Shown one piece after another: positions 1 through 6,443 of a stretch of DNA of 12,922 bases (position 1 is its first letter; every line of letters starts with the position of its first letter). Position numbers and translations under genes: made by a program. The DNA comes from an uncultured Clostridia bacterium. GTDB taxonomy: Bacteria; Bacillota; Clostridia; TANB77; CAG-508. The DNA lies in assembly GCA_948528155.1 (NCBI GenBank), contig CAOSZT010000054.1, forward strand, positions 1-12,922. Direction: 5' to 3'. The notes beneath the pieces were generated by a model. That model did not search any database. It saw only the letters and a list, made by a program, of their open reading frames with translations, and was not told where the DNA came from.

Positions 1-8
1 AAGATAGA

Positions 9-41
9 AAAAGATATGGTCACACTACAACCATATCTTTT
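9..41 (-). terminator. Terminator-like hairpin at the left edge
   Basis: A perfect 12-bp stem (9-20 with 30-41) closes a 9-base loop. Read on the minus strand the 3' arm ends in five T and runs into a pyrimidine-rich stretch, as in an A/U-rich intrinsic terminator. It lies a few bases after the stop codon of a possible decayed reading frame (47-145), so it may be the original terminator of that lost gene. It could also terminate a plus-strand gene to the left of the window, although the T run on that side is only four bases. Confidence 0.5.
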
Positions 42-46
42 AAAAA

Positions 47-145
47 TTAAATAAAACTTATTAAATATTTAAGATCAGAAACACTTGCATTAACTTCATA
101 GGTTCCGTTGAACCGTAAATAGGCAAAGTAAATGTTAGTCTTACA
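47..145 (-). pseudogene. Possible 3' remnant of a lost gene
   Basis: An open stretch of 32 codons ends at a TAA (47-49) directly before the hairpin at 9-41. Its translation contains YFAYLRFNGTYEVNASVSDL, which has the mixed composition of a real protein rather than the Lys/Asn/Ile-rich look of random AT-rich DNA. The stretch is closed upstream by a TAG at 146-148 and has no start codon or ribosome binding site. I do not recognise the family. The reading as a degraded C-terminus is inference, supported by the stop-then-terminator arrangement. Chance openness of a short frame is the alternative. Confidence 0.25.
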
Positions 146-264
146 CTAAAAAAATTGACATTGATTTTGCTTATTAGTTATGCAATTTTTTTCTAAACTA
201 TATTTAAATTTTACACTAAAATAAGCACTTTTTCAAGATATAACCTCTAAAAAATGCTTATTTT
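141..264. repeat. Two hairpins in tandem, each next to TTACACTAAAA
   Basis: The 11-mer TTACACTAAAA occurs at 141-151 and 211-221, exactly 70 bases apart. Each copy overlaps the left arm of an inverted repeat: 148-157 with 183-192 (10 bp, 25-base loop) and 218-227 with 255-264 (10 bp, extended by five A-T pairs after one mismatch). On the minus strand each hairpin ends in a T run followed by AGTGTAA. The second begins about 60 bases after the stop codon of the restriction endonuclease pseudogene and may terminate it. With the remnant at 47-145 this accounts for the otherwise gene-free first 322 bases. Confidence 0.4.
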
Positions 265-322
265 CTTTATATTAATCTTCCATTTTATTTTAGTTTTACA
301 AACTATATTTTACTTTTACAAT

Positions 323-2307
323 TCACCTTTTATTTTTAATCAAGTTTTCATACCACTCTAAGTCGTTAATTTCAGTATCTTTATAAGCTACATCAAAGGT
401 TTTATACAATGTTGAATATTGGATTTTTATCGTTATTAGTCTGATTATATCTTGAATAGAAAGAGAGATAATTTTCAAGTCAGTTTTTACAGAAGTTTTA
501 CCTCTAAATTGATAATTCTTTCTTGATCTAAAGTCACTTAACACCTCTTCTTGCAAAAGGTTAGCTACAAAAATAGCATATGTATTATCATTTTCATTTT
601 CTTGAATTTCTCTCATCAAATGTCTTGATACAGGTTCCATTTCATTTTTTCTTTGAGATGTCGATTCTGTAAGAGTGGCTTCCAATAAGACTTTATGTTC
701 TGGATAATCATTTGTTTTATTATATTCATATACTATGTCAGCAGTTCCACCACTGCGTGAGTTTTTGGTAATAAATTAGCATCTAAACTTAGCTTCATAT
801 ATTCTAATATATTGCCATTTCTGTTACTAAATCTATACCACGTTATTCCTAAAATATATTCAAATATTGTTGGTATATCAGAGTTCCAATCAATATAATC
901 ATTAATTGCAGTTCTATCATTATTTTCAATATCTTTAAATAACTCAACAAGTTGATTTTCACTAAATTTAGTATCTATTAGTTCATTGAATCTTCTTAAT
1001 TTTTCATCTTCAATAAATGTTTTAATATTATCTTTACTTACCACTTTATTTGGATAATCTGTTTGAATTTGAATGATTACATCATCAACATTTATATCAA
1101 GGCAATTATATATTTTATTAAATTCTATATTATTTGATATAAAATCAGCATATTCTTCTTTATTTAACATTTCTGTATTTACTAGTTCTTTAGAAATGTT
1201 TAAAAAGAAATATTTAGGAAATACATCTAGTTCTATTTTATCATTATCAAAAATAACTATATCTGATAATGAAATGTATCTTTTATTTAAATCCGCATAA
1301 TCTTCTAATGTTGCTTTCCATTTAGCTGTATGCATTACTTTAAAAAACTCTAGTGCATATTCTTTCTTATTTTTACAATTAAATAAAGGTATTTCTTTAG
1401 TTTCTTCTATATATTCTTCTATTAATATTTTTGTAGAATATTTAAAATAATTTTTCCAATATTTTGCGACTTTTGAATTCTTATTTGACTGTTCTTTTAT
1501 AAATGTTAGGATTGTATCTAAAGCTCTTTCGTCAAAATCTCTTTGAGAAATATCATATAATTCATTATAGAAATTATACATTGGCTTTACATATTTAGTG
1601 CCTTTTCTACTCATATCAATAACCATAAAATCTTCAATATTATTTATTCCATTTTCTTTGATAAACTCAATAGCATTTTTGTAATTAAACATATTTTCCA
1701 TTTTGTTTTGAATAATCTCTTCTATCGTTCTCTGATTATTTCTAAACATTTTTATATTTGCTAACATTAGTTTTATATATTCCATATTAGTAGCTAACGG
1801 CAAAATATAAGTAAATTCTTCTTTTGATAAATACTGAAATTCTGCTAAAAAATATAATAATACAGCAAATGGCTTTACACTTATTCCATTATCAGTTATT
1901 TGAAGTTTTAATAATTGTTTTAAATATAGATAACTATCTTTATTGATATTAAATATATTCTCATCTTTAAAGTCTTGTTTTTCTATAATATCAATAATTT
2001 TATTGCCTATTTCAGTAATATGTCTATTATCATCTATCACACCAATTTGTACAAGTCCAGAAGTTTTTTGCCTAGCATCTTTAGGTTTATTATTAGCTTC
2101 TCCAGTAATAAATTCTTTTTCTAACATTTTATTATAATATTCTTCTTAAATTTTATTATTACCTTTCCACTTTACATTAGAATTTTCATTCCACAATTCT
2201 TCCAATATTTGTAATTGTCTTTCTATTTTAAAATTCAAATCTTTAACTCTAAAACTTGTAGTTCCTAGACTCCAACAATAACTTTGAAATTTAATATCTT
2301 CTACCAT
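323..2307 (-). pseudogene. AlwI-family type II restriction endonuclease, broken by a nonsense codon and a frameshift
   Basis: The ancestral protein would be about 660 residues. The true start is the ATG at 2305-2307, preceded by AAAGGAG at good spacing; the first residues read MVEDIKFQSYCWSLGTTSFR. Codon 54 is TAA (2146-2148), and the same frame then stays open from 2145 to 736. Between 754 and 751 the frame shifts: two bases (752-753) are left over, as from a one-base deletion or two-base insertion. The old frame then meets TAG at 733-735. The shifted frame continues with GGTADIVYEY and, after 15 more residues, LLEATLTES, which look like the Asp and Glu of the PD-(D/E)xK-type site of AlwI/PleI-like enzymes. 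QKTSGLVQIGVI and KPFAVLLYFLAEF also fit this family. With the catalytic residues after both lesions, no active enzyme is expected. AlwI itself cuts near GGATC; this protein's specificity is unknown. The family call is from motif memory, not a search. Confidence 0.75.
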
Positions 2308-2345
2308 CAGTAGCTTCTCCTTTAATTTAGTACTTAATATTTCGT

Positions 2346-2374
2346 ATTATATCAAAGAAATAGTTTATTTTCAA
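2346..2374 (-). promoter_or_regulatory. Sigma-A-type promoter of the restriction endonuclease pseudogene
   Basis: TTGAAA (2369-2374) and a perfect TATAAT (2346-2351) are separated by exactly 17 bases, about 40 bases before the ATG at 2307. The control region thus looks intact although the gene is broken, which points to recent decay. A palindrome ATTTGCAAAT (2405-2414) lies about 30 bases upstream of the -35 and could be an operator, but nothing else supports that. Confidence 0.65.
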
Positions 2375-2491
2375 TATTTCTAGCTTTATTTACAAGTGTC
2401 AAATATTTGCAAATTATATGTTTCTAACCTCAAATTCTAGCTTTTGTTTAATTATCTTCATTTCAGACCACATCCTTTCCATATAGATTTA

Positions 2492-2522
2492 GGATGATTT
2501 TTTGCAAAAGAAAAAATCATCC
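2492..2522. repeat. Perfect 12-bp inverted repeat downstream of the tRNA
   Basis: GGATGATTTTTT (2492-2503) pairs with 2511-2522 around a 7-base loop. It lies 62 bases beyond the 3' end of the tRNA-Gln gene and could end its transcript. The T run, however, is in the 5' arm and loop rather than after the stem, so it is not a textbook intrinsic terminator. The rest of 2308-2584 holds no gene I can support. Confidence 0.5.
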
Positions 2523-2584
2523 AGTTTATCTTTGATTGATTACTGCTCTTTATCTGTCCATAAAAGTTCGAACAGATTCGTTAT

Positions 2585-2660
2585 TGGCTGGGGTAGTAGG
2601 ATTCGAACCTACGGAATCGATGGGTCAGAGCCATCTGCCTTACCGCTTGGCTATACCCCA
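2585..2660 (-). tRNA. tRNA-Gln (anticodon CUG)
   Basis: The minus strand folds into a complete cloverleaf. The 7-bp acceptor stem TGGGGTA/TACCCCA is perfect and the anticodon stem GATGG/CCATC is perfect. The loop CTCTGAC gives anticodon CTG, which reads CAG. The T arm carries GGTTCGAATCC. The 3' end has discriminator G (complement of 2588) and an encoded CCA (2585-2587). The first base U with discriminator G is typical of bacterial tRNA-Gln. It stands alone with its own promoter (2671-2699). Confidence 0.97.
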
Positions 2661-2670
2661 ATTTATCTCT

Positions 2671-2699
2671 ATCTTAACACTAATTACATTTTTTGTCTA
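2671..2699 (-). promoter_or_regulatory. Promoter of the tRNA-Gln gene
   Basis: TAGACA (2694-2699) and TAAGAT (2671-2676) are spaced by 17 bases, with TG one base before the -10 (extended -10). Transcription would start a few bases before the mature 5' end at 2660. Both hexamers differ somewhat from consensus, but the spacing and position are right for a stand-alone tRNA gene. Confidence 0.6.
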
Positions 2700-2885
2700 C
2701 ATTTTTATAATATTTTTTATTAATTACTAGACCCCTATAGGAAATAATATAAAAATATTATCTATTCTGATACTGAGCCTTCTACTGATTAAAATCCAAT
2801 AAAATGTACATAATTTATAATGTATAAAAATATTTCCATTATCTTTTTTGTTAAAATGAGAAAAATAGTTAATCAGGAGGTTTCA

Positions 2886-3119
2886 GTGAAATTTAAAAGA
2901 ATTAAAGATTTAAGAGAAGATAATGATAAACGTCAAATAGATATAGCCAAAGTTTTAGACATTTCTCAACAATATTATTCAGAATATGAAAGTGGCAAAA
3001 GAACAATACCTATAAATCATTTAATAACATTAGCCAAATACTATAACACTACTATTGACTATATTGTAGGAATATCAGATGAAGAAAAAAATATAAATAA
3101 AGATAAAAATAGAAAATAA
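2886..3119 (+). CDS. Small XRE-family helix-turn-helix transcriptional regulator
   Basis: This 77-residue protein consists almost entirely of one HTH_3/Cro-C1 DNA-binding domain. The recognition part reads QIDIAKVLDISQQYYSEYES, followed by GKRTIPINHLITLAKYYNTT and then TIDYIVGISD, the classic end of XRE domains. I chose the GTG at 2886 because AGGAGG (2875-2880) lies five bases before it. The frame is open back to an ATG at 2820, but that start has no ribosome binding site and would add a lysine/isoleucine-rich leader absent from the family. There is no second domain, so no ligand can be inferred. It is the only intact plus-strand gene here, divergent from the tRNA and convergent with spoVT. 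A TATAAT at 2816-2821 may be its -10, but no good -35 accompanies it. Its targets are unknown. Confidence 0.85.
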   Translation: MKFKRIKDLREDNDKRQIDIAKVLDISQQYYSEYESGKRTIPINHLITLAKYYNTTIDYIVGISDEEKNINKDKNRK

Positions 3120-3157
3120 AAACAAGTTAATTGATAGGTAAATCATAACTTGTTTTT
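3118..3157. terminator. Bidirectional terminator between the XRE gene and spoVT
   Basis: A 12-bp stem, AAAAACAAGTTA (3118-3129) with 3146-3157, is flanked by a T-rich run on the plus side and an A-rich run (T-rich on the minus strand) on the other. It begins in the XRE stop codon and ends five bases before the spoVT stop, so it serves both converging genes. Confidence 0.85.
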
Positions 3158-3162
3158 ATTTT

Positions 3163-3717
3163 TTATAATTCCATTTGACTTGCTAAAAATGTTGCAGCAG
3201 ATTGAGCAACTTTTTTCTCAACCTCATTCATTTTTGTATCAGTATCTTTTGACATTAATATAACAGTACCAATTGTATCACCATTTGAAATTATAGGATA
3301 AACTATTTGAGAATTATACTTTTTTTCATTTTTATCATTTTTAGTAATAGGCATTGCCATATCACTATTTTCTTTACTAGTATAAACCTCTTTATCCTCC
3401 ATAAGTTTTTCAAGTTCTGTACTTACATCTTGCTCTAAAAACTCCTTTTTTGATCCACCTGATACTGCAATTATTGTATCTTTATCTGTTATACAAGCTA
3501 TATGTCCTGTTGTTTTTGCAAGAGTTTCAGCATATCCAGTTGCAAATTCTGATAATTCTCCTATTGGAGAATATTTTTTTAATATTACTTGACCTTCTCT
3601 GTCAGTAAATATTTCTAGTGGATCACCTTCTTTTATTCTTAATGTTTTTCTTATTTCCTTTGGAATTACTACTCTTCCTAAGTCATCTATTCTTCTTACT
3701 ACTCCAGTTGCCTTCAT
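3163..3717 (-). CDS. spoVT: Stage V sporulation protein T (AbrB-family transition regulator)
   Basis: This 184-residue protein has the full SpoVT layout. An N-terminal AbrB swapped-hairpin DNA-binding domain (about residues 1-50) contains MKATGVVRRIDDLGRVVIPK and EIRKTLRIKEGDPLEIF. A C-terminal GAF-like domain (about 58-184) follows. In Bacillus subtilis SpoVT is a tetrameric regulator made in the forespore under sigma G; it tunes the late forespore gene programme. That family knowledge indicates the organism forms endospores. The ATG is preceded by AAAGGAGG at good spacing. The gene appears to be a single transcription unit, with a sigma-G-like promoter at 3749-3777 and a bidirectional terminator just after the stop. 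Length and motifs are normal. Confidence 0.95.
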   Translation of the reverse strand: MKATGVVRRIDDLGRVVIPKEIRKTLRIKEGDPLEIFTDREGQVILKKYSPIGELSEFATGYAETLAKTTGHIACITDKDTIIAVSGGSKKEFLEQDVSTELEKLMEDKEVYTSKENSDMAMPITKNDKNEKKYNSQIVYPIISNGDTIGTVILMSKDTDTKMNEVEKKVAQSAATFLASQMEL

Positions 3718-3748
3718 TTTTATCCTCCTTTAATTTCAAGTCTAATCT

Positions 3749-3777
3749 TATTATCTCAAAAGAGGAAAATTTTATAC
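3749..3777 (-). promoter_or_regulatory. Candidate sigma-G (forespore) promoter of spoVT
   Basis: On the minus strand GTATA (3773-3777) is followed after 17 bases by GATAATA (3749-3755). This resembles the sigma-F/sigma-G pattern GnATA-N(16-18)-CATnnTA except for the first base of the -10. It lies about 32 bases before the spoVT start, where a promoter would be expected. The match is short and the region is AT-rich, so this is inference. Confidence 0.4.
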
Positions 3778-3849
3778 ATTTATTTTATATTATTTTTACA
3801 ATTTCTTAATATGTTTGAAAAATTTTCTGTAATTTGATAACATATTATT

Positions 3850-3866
3850 TTATGACTTAGCCATAA
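3850..3866 (-). terminator. Short hairpin directly after the CmpB-like gene
   Basis: The minus strand reads TTATGGC-TAA-GTCATAA, a 7-bp hairpin with one G-U pair, starting at the base after the stop codon of the CmpB-like gene. No T run follows, so it is only a weak terminator candidate or a 3'-end stabiliser. Confidence 0.25.
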
Positions 3867-4511
3867 TTAAATAATTTCTTTTTTATTTGCATAAATTTTA
3901 TCCATAAAATCATCTGAATAATATGTATCTAAAAACACATCAAAACTACTACTAGGCAAAATATTTTTTCTTCTTTCAGTCTGTCTATTAGCTGCCATAC
4001 AAGACAAACTTATATCAAAAATCATAAAAATAGAAACTATTATAGTAACTATTTTCCTTTTACTTTTATAAAGGTTTTCTCTTAATTTAACTATCATAGG
4101 ACATACAAAAATTGAATACAAAATACCAGCAATTCCCCAATAAGTACAATGTAGTAAACTAGTTCTACCATTAATATTAAACATTAAATTAGAATAATCC
4201 CAAGATATAGTTCCAAAAACTTTTTCTTGAATAAAAGAGCAAATATATTCCATTAGTCCACCTAAAATCATTGTTATAAAAAATATTTTTGTTTTACTTT
4301 TTATATTAATTTTGCTTAAAACAAAATAATATAATAAAATTCCCATACCATATACTGGTGTAAATGGTCCATAAATTAAACCTTGCCTTGACTCAAAATA
4401 TCCTTTTTGAAATAATACTACTATCATTTCAAATATATATCCCAAAATACTTCCTAAAATAAATAACCAAAATATAATTACTAACTCTTGTATTAATTTT
4501 TCTTTTTTCAT
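3867..4511 (-). CDS. CmpB-like multi-pass membrane protein (putative ABC transporter permease family)
   Basis: This 214-residue protein is largely hydrophobic, with about five membrane segments followed by a polar tail of about 40 residues. The sequence QGLIYGPFTPVYGMGILLYY, the MEYICSFIQEKVFGTISWDY stretch and FNINGR match the Pfam family ABC_trans_CmpB (PF06541), where a Gly-Pro-Phe loop, a WDYS motif and N-x-NGR are conserved. The family name suggests ABC permease, but no ATPase partner is nearby and the true function is unknown. The frame is open to an ATG at 4523, but the ATG at 4511 has GGAG six bases before it and the upper one has no ribosome binding site, so I start at 4511. A separate promoter (4534-4563) suggests independent expression from the sigma-factor operon upstream. 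Confidence 0.8.
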   Translation of the reverse strand: MKKEKLIQELVIIFWLFILGSILGYIFEMIVVLFQKGYFESRQGLIYGPFTPVYGMGILLYYFVLSKINIKSKTKIFFITMILGGLMEYICSFIQEKVFGTISWDYSNLMFNINGRTSLLHCTYWGIAGILYSIFVCPMIVKLRENLYKSKRKIVTIIVSIFMIFDISLSCMAANRQTERRKNILPSSSFDVFLDTYYSDDFMDKIYANKKEII

Positions 4512-4533
4512 ATCATACTCCATTTATTTTTAT

Positions 4534-4563
4534 ATTATACTATATTATTTATTATATCATCAA
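4534..4563 (-). promoter_or_regulatory. Candidate sigma-A promoter of the CmpB-like gene
   Basis: TTGATG (4558-4563) and TATAAT (4534-4539) are separated by 18 bases, placing the start of transcription shortly before the ribosome binding site. The -10 is perfect and the -35 matches four of six positions. The AT-rich surroundings make chance -10 boxes common. Confidence 0.45.
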
Positions 4564-4579
4564 AAAGTGACAAATAAAT

Positions 4580-4608
4580 GACAATTAGTAATTATTATTA
4601 TAATTGTC
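4580..4608 (-). terminator. Weak hairpin at the end of the sigma-factor operon
   Basis: An 8-bp stem, GACAATTA on the minus strand pairing with TAATTGTC (4601-4608 with 4580-4587), includes the last codons and the stop of the LiaI/LiaF-like gene and closes a 13-base loop. ATTTATTTG follows. It is a plausible but weak end to the operon. Confidence 0.3.
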
Positions 4609-4965
4609 TACATAACACTCAAAATAAGTATTATCAAAATAATGATTAAATACCTTACCTCTTATTTCATCATCATAAAGAACTTTATTTACACAATAAT
4701 TGCCAAAACTAAAAATGGCTGTAAAAAATAAAACTATTACCATAAATACAATACTTAATAAATCTACTTTTATTTTAATATTTGACTTACTATTTAAGTA
4801 TAAAATCTCAACTCCTAAACCAATTAATACTATTGGCCAAACCATTAATAAATATCTAAAAAAGTCAAATTTGGTAAAAGTCATAATTAAAACAGAAATT
4901 CCAATAATAATAAGCATAGCACCAAATGTATATGTTCCAACTCTTTTTTCTTTTTTTTCTTCCAT
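4585..4965 (-). CDS. LiaI/LiaF-like small membrane protein
   Basis: This 126-residue protein has three predicted membrane segments (about residues 13-30, 36-56 and 68-86), a short charged N-terminus and a polar C-terminal tail rich in Tyr and Asn. The first two segments read like the LiaF/DUF5668 transmembrane unit: a glycine-rich helix, then FFRYLLMVWPIVLIGLGVEI with the typical WP-x-x-L-I-G-L-G motif. Such proteins often sit in envelope-stress operons of Firmicutes. The start has GAGGAG six bases upstream. It is the last gene of the sigma-factor operon, 36 bases after the TM2-like gene. It lacks the extra-membrane domain of full LiaF, so a role in sensing the state of the membrane is only inferred. 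Confidence 0.65.
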   Translation of the reverse strand: MEEKKEKRVGTYTFGAMLIIIGISVLIMTFTKFDFFRYLLMVWPIVLIGLGVEILYLNSKSNIKIKVDLLSIVFMVIVLFFTAIFSFGNYCVNKVLYDDEIRGKVFNHYFDNTYFECYVDNYNNNY

Positions 4966-5001
4966 AGAACGCTCCTCTTTTTTATATTTTATATTTTTTT
5001 A

Positions 5002-5481
5002 TTAATTTTTATTTGATATCATTTTTATACCAATTCCAATAGTTATAGCAGATACTATTACAGAAGGGAAATACATTCTAACAACTCTAATAAAATTTAT
5101 TAAAAATCTTATTTCTGTTTCTTTTACAATTCCATATAATACATTATTTAAAAGCAAATATATACCTACTAAAAGGATTCCAACTCCTAACAACCTATTT
5201 CCTTTAACTCTATTTAAGTCAACACATTTAAGAATATAATCATCTTTTATTTCCTCTTCTGTCCCAATTAAATTTCTAATATTAAATGTATCAAAAAAAC
5301 TATATGCAAATACTATCCAAGCTGGTACCATAAATATTACTGTTTCAATCATCACTCCTAGTGCAAATAATATACCAAAAATACACATTAGTGATAGTCC
5401 CCTTTTCATATAATTTTGATACATTTGCCCTGCTCCTGGTATCCAACTAAAACAAAATGTTAAAAATAAATTTTTTTTCAT
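5002..5481 (-). CDS. TM2-like multi-pass membrane protein
   Basis: This 159-residue membrane protein begins with a stretch typical of TM2-like small membrane proteins: a hydrophobic start, then WIPGAGQMYQNYMKRGLS (residues 13-30), where the P-G-x-G-Q-x-Y-x-x-x-x-x-R-G pattern is the hallmark. Two further hydrophobic segments fill residues 30-62. After a polar loop (about 70-95) two more follow (about 97-117 and 134-154). Its ATG overlaps the TAA stop of the upstream gene by one base (TAATG), with AAGGAGG upstream, so translation is probably coupled. Its role is unknown; its place in the sigma-factor operon suggests membrane or envelope homeostasis. Confidence 0.65.
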   Translation of the reverse strand: MKKNLFLTFCFSWIPGAGQMYQNYMKRGLSLMCIFGILFALGVMIETVIFMVPAWIVFAYSFFDTFNIRNLIGTEEEIKDDYILKCVDLNRVKGNRLLGVGILLVGIYLLLNNVLYGIVKETEIRFLINFIRVVRMYFPSVIVSAITIGIGIKMISNKN

Positions 5482-5837
5482 TACTTTTCCTCCTTATCAA
5501 TTTCTATTGGTGTTGTAAACCATTTACAAAAATCACTTAATTTTTCTGTTATTGTAATATTTGTTTTAGGCTTATTTGCCTTATATTGTGATAACTCATC
5601 ATTTTTTATAAAGTCTGTTCTACATATTGCAAGAGAAAATATTAAGCAAGCTACAATTTTACAAATATCTATATAAAGAACTTTTTTCTTTTTGTTTATT
5701 TTTGATTTTATTTTTTCTTTTAAATCTACTGGTGTTTCAATTTGTTTTTTTTCTATTTTTTTTATATAATTTTCAAAAATAATATCTTCTTTTAATAATT
5801 TATCAATTTGATTTATTTTATCTATATTATTATTCAT
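5481..5837 (-). CDS. Probable anti-sigma factor, single-pass membrane protein
   Basis: This 118-residue protein has a charged cytosolic N-terminus (about residues 1-52), one membrane segment (about 53-72, VLYIDICKIVACLIFSLAIC) and a short extracytoplasmic tail. The gene overlaps the sigma gene by four bases (ATGA), the usual arrangement of a sigma factor with its membrane-bound anti-sigma factor. The N-terminus has a TPVDLKEKIKSKI stretch, similar to the juxtamembrane region of many clostridial anti-sigma proteins. The zinc-binding HxxxCxxC signature of ZAS anti-sigma factors is absent and no family is recognised with certainty. The anti-sigma role rests on position and topology. Because the outer tail is short, signal sensing might fall to the membrane proteins downstream. 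Confidence 0.6.
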   Translation of the reverse strand: MNNNIDKINQIDKLLKEDIIFENYIKKIEKKQIETPVDLKEKIKSKINKKKKVLYIDICKIVACLIFSLAICRTDFIKNDELSQYKANKPKTNITITEKLSDFCKWFTTPIEIDKEEK

Positions 5838-6343
5838 AAAGTCCGCTCCTTTCTTAATATTTCTTTTAATATCTTTTTTCCTCTTGTTAACTGAACTTTT
5901 ATAGTTCCTTTAGTAGTGTTTTGATTTTTTGCAATCTCTTCTAAAGATTGTTCTTGTATGTAATATTGTATTAATATTTTATTATAAGGATTTTTTAGTT
6001 CTAGTATCTTGTTTTTTATAAAATCTTTTGTATTTTGATTAATTAAATCTTCAACAAAATCTTTTTGTGAATTAAATTCTTCAAAATTTGATAAATCTTC
6101 TAAAACTGCATTTTCTTTTCTTTTGTTTGACTTCAAGTAATCCCTACATTTATTTAGAACAATTTTACACAATACGTTTTTTATTTCTTTTTCTTGTAAT
6201 TTTTTATATTGTTTATAATGTGCATATAAACTTAAATACGCTTCTTGTACTAAGTCTTGTGAATCTTCTGGGGAAGATGTTATATCTATAGCAATTTTAT
6301 ATGCTAAATTTGTATATTTATTTACTATTTCTTCAAATTTCAT
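5834..6343 (-). CDS. ECF-type RNA polymerase sigma factor (sigma-70 family)
   Basis: This 169-residue protein has only sigma regions 2 and 4, as in ECF (group 4) sigma factors. Region 2 covers about residues 1-75, with SSPEDSQDLVQEAYLSLY forming the core-binding and -10-binding helices. Region 4 covers about 108-165, with the helix-turn-helix SLEEIAKNQNTTKGTIKVQL and then TRGKKILKEIL for -35 recognition. The ATG has a strong G-rich site (AAAGGGGG) four bases upstream. It is the first gene of an operon with a probable anti-sigma factor and two membrane proteins. An AAC-N16-CGT element (6375-6399) in front is the kind of promoter an ECF sigma reads, suggesting autoregulation. The set resembles envelope-stress systems; the inducing signal is not evident. 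Confidence 0.9.
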   Translation of the reverse strand: MKFEEIVNKYTNLAYKIAIDITSSPEDSQDLVQEAYLSLYAHYKQYKKLQEKEIKNVLCKIVLNKCRDYLKSNKRKENAVLEDLSNFEEFNSQKDFVEDLINQNTKDFIKNKILELKNPYNKILIQYYIQEQSLEEIAKNQNTTKGTIKVQLTRGKKILKEILRKERTL

Positions 6344-6374
6344 CTTTCCCCCTTTCTAAGTGATTATATTTTAT

Positions 6375-6399
6375 ATAACGATTATATTTTAAAACAGTT
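6375..6399 (-). promoter_or_regulatory. Candidate ECF autoregulatory promoter
   Basis: On the minus strand AAC (6397-6399, within TTAACT) and CGT (6378-6380, within CGTTAT) are exactly 16 bases apart, the classic ECF geometry (AAC at -35, CGT at -10). It is about 32 bases upstream of the sigma gene and directly downstream of the terminator of the preceding gene. An 11-base repeat GATTATATTTT (6362-6372 and 6380-6390, 18 bases apart) overlaps the region. Confidence 0.55.
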
Positions 6400-6402
6400 A
6401 AC

Positions 6403-6430
6403 AAAAAAGAGCAAATTTTTAATTTACTCT
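6403..6430 (-). terminator. Intrinsic terminator of the KAP-like NTPase gene
   Basis: On the minus strand AGAGTAAATT (6430-6421) pairs with AATTTGCTCT (6417-6408) around a 3-base loop, a 10-bp stem with one T-G pair, followed by a T run. It begins 14 bases after the stop codon of the NTPase gene and ends just before the ECF promoter, so the two transcription units are cleanly separated. Confidence 0.85.
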
Positions 6431-6443
6431 CCTAATTTTTATT

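Noticed and set aside
2146..2148. In-frame UAA in the restriction gene read as glutamine (alternative genetic code)
   Set aside because: UAA ends several intact genes here (spoVT, the XRE gene), and the same gene also carries a frameshift, so ordinary decay explains it.
2414..2482. 22-codon minus-strand frame beginning MERMWSEMKIIKQ
   Set aside because: It is very short, has no clear ribosome binding site before its first ATG and no recognisable family; it might be a remnant but cannot be supported.
2502..2730. Two plus-strand open frames (73 and 64 residues) containing GWGSRIRTYGIDG-like or VVGFEPTESM-like sequence
   Set aside because: They are the antisense reading of the tRNA-Gln gene, a well-known source of false protein predictions; no ribosome binding site supports them.
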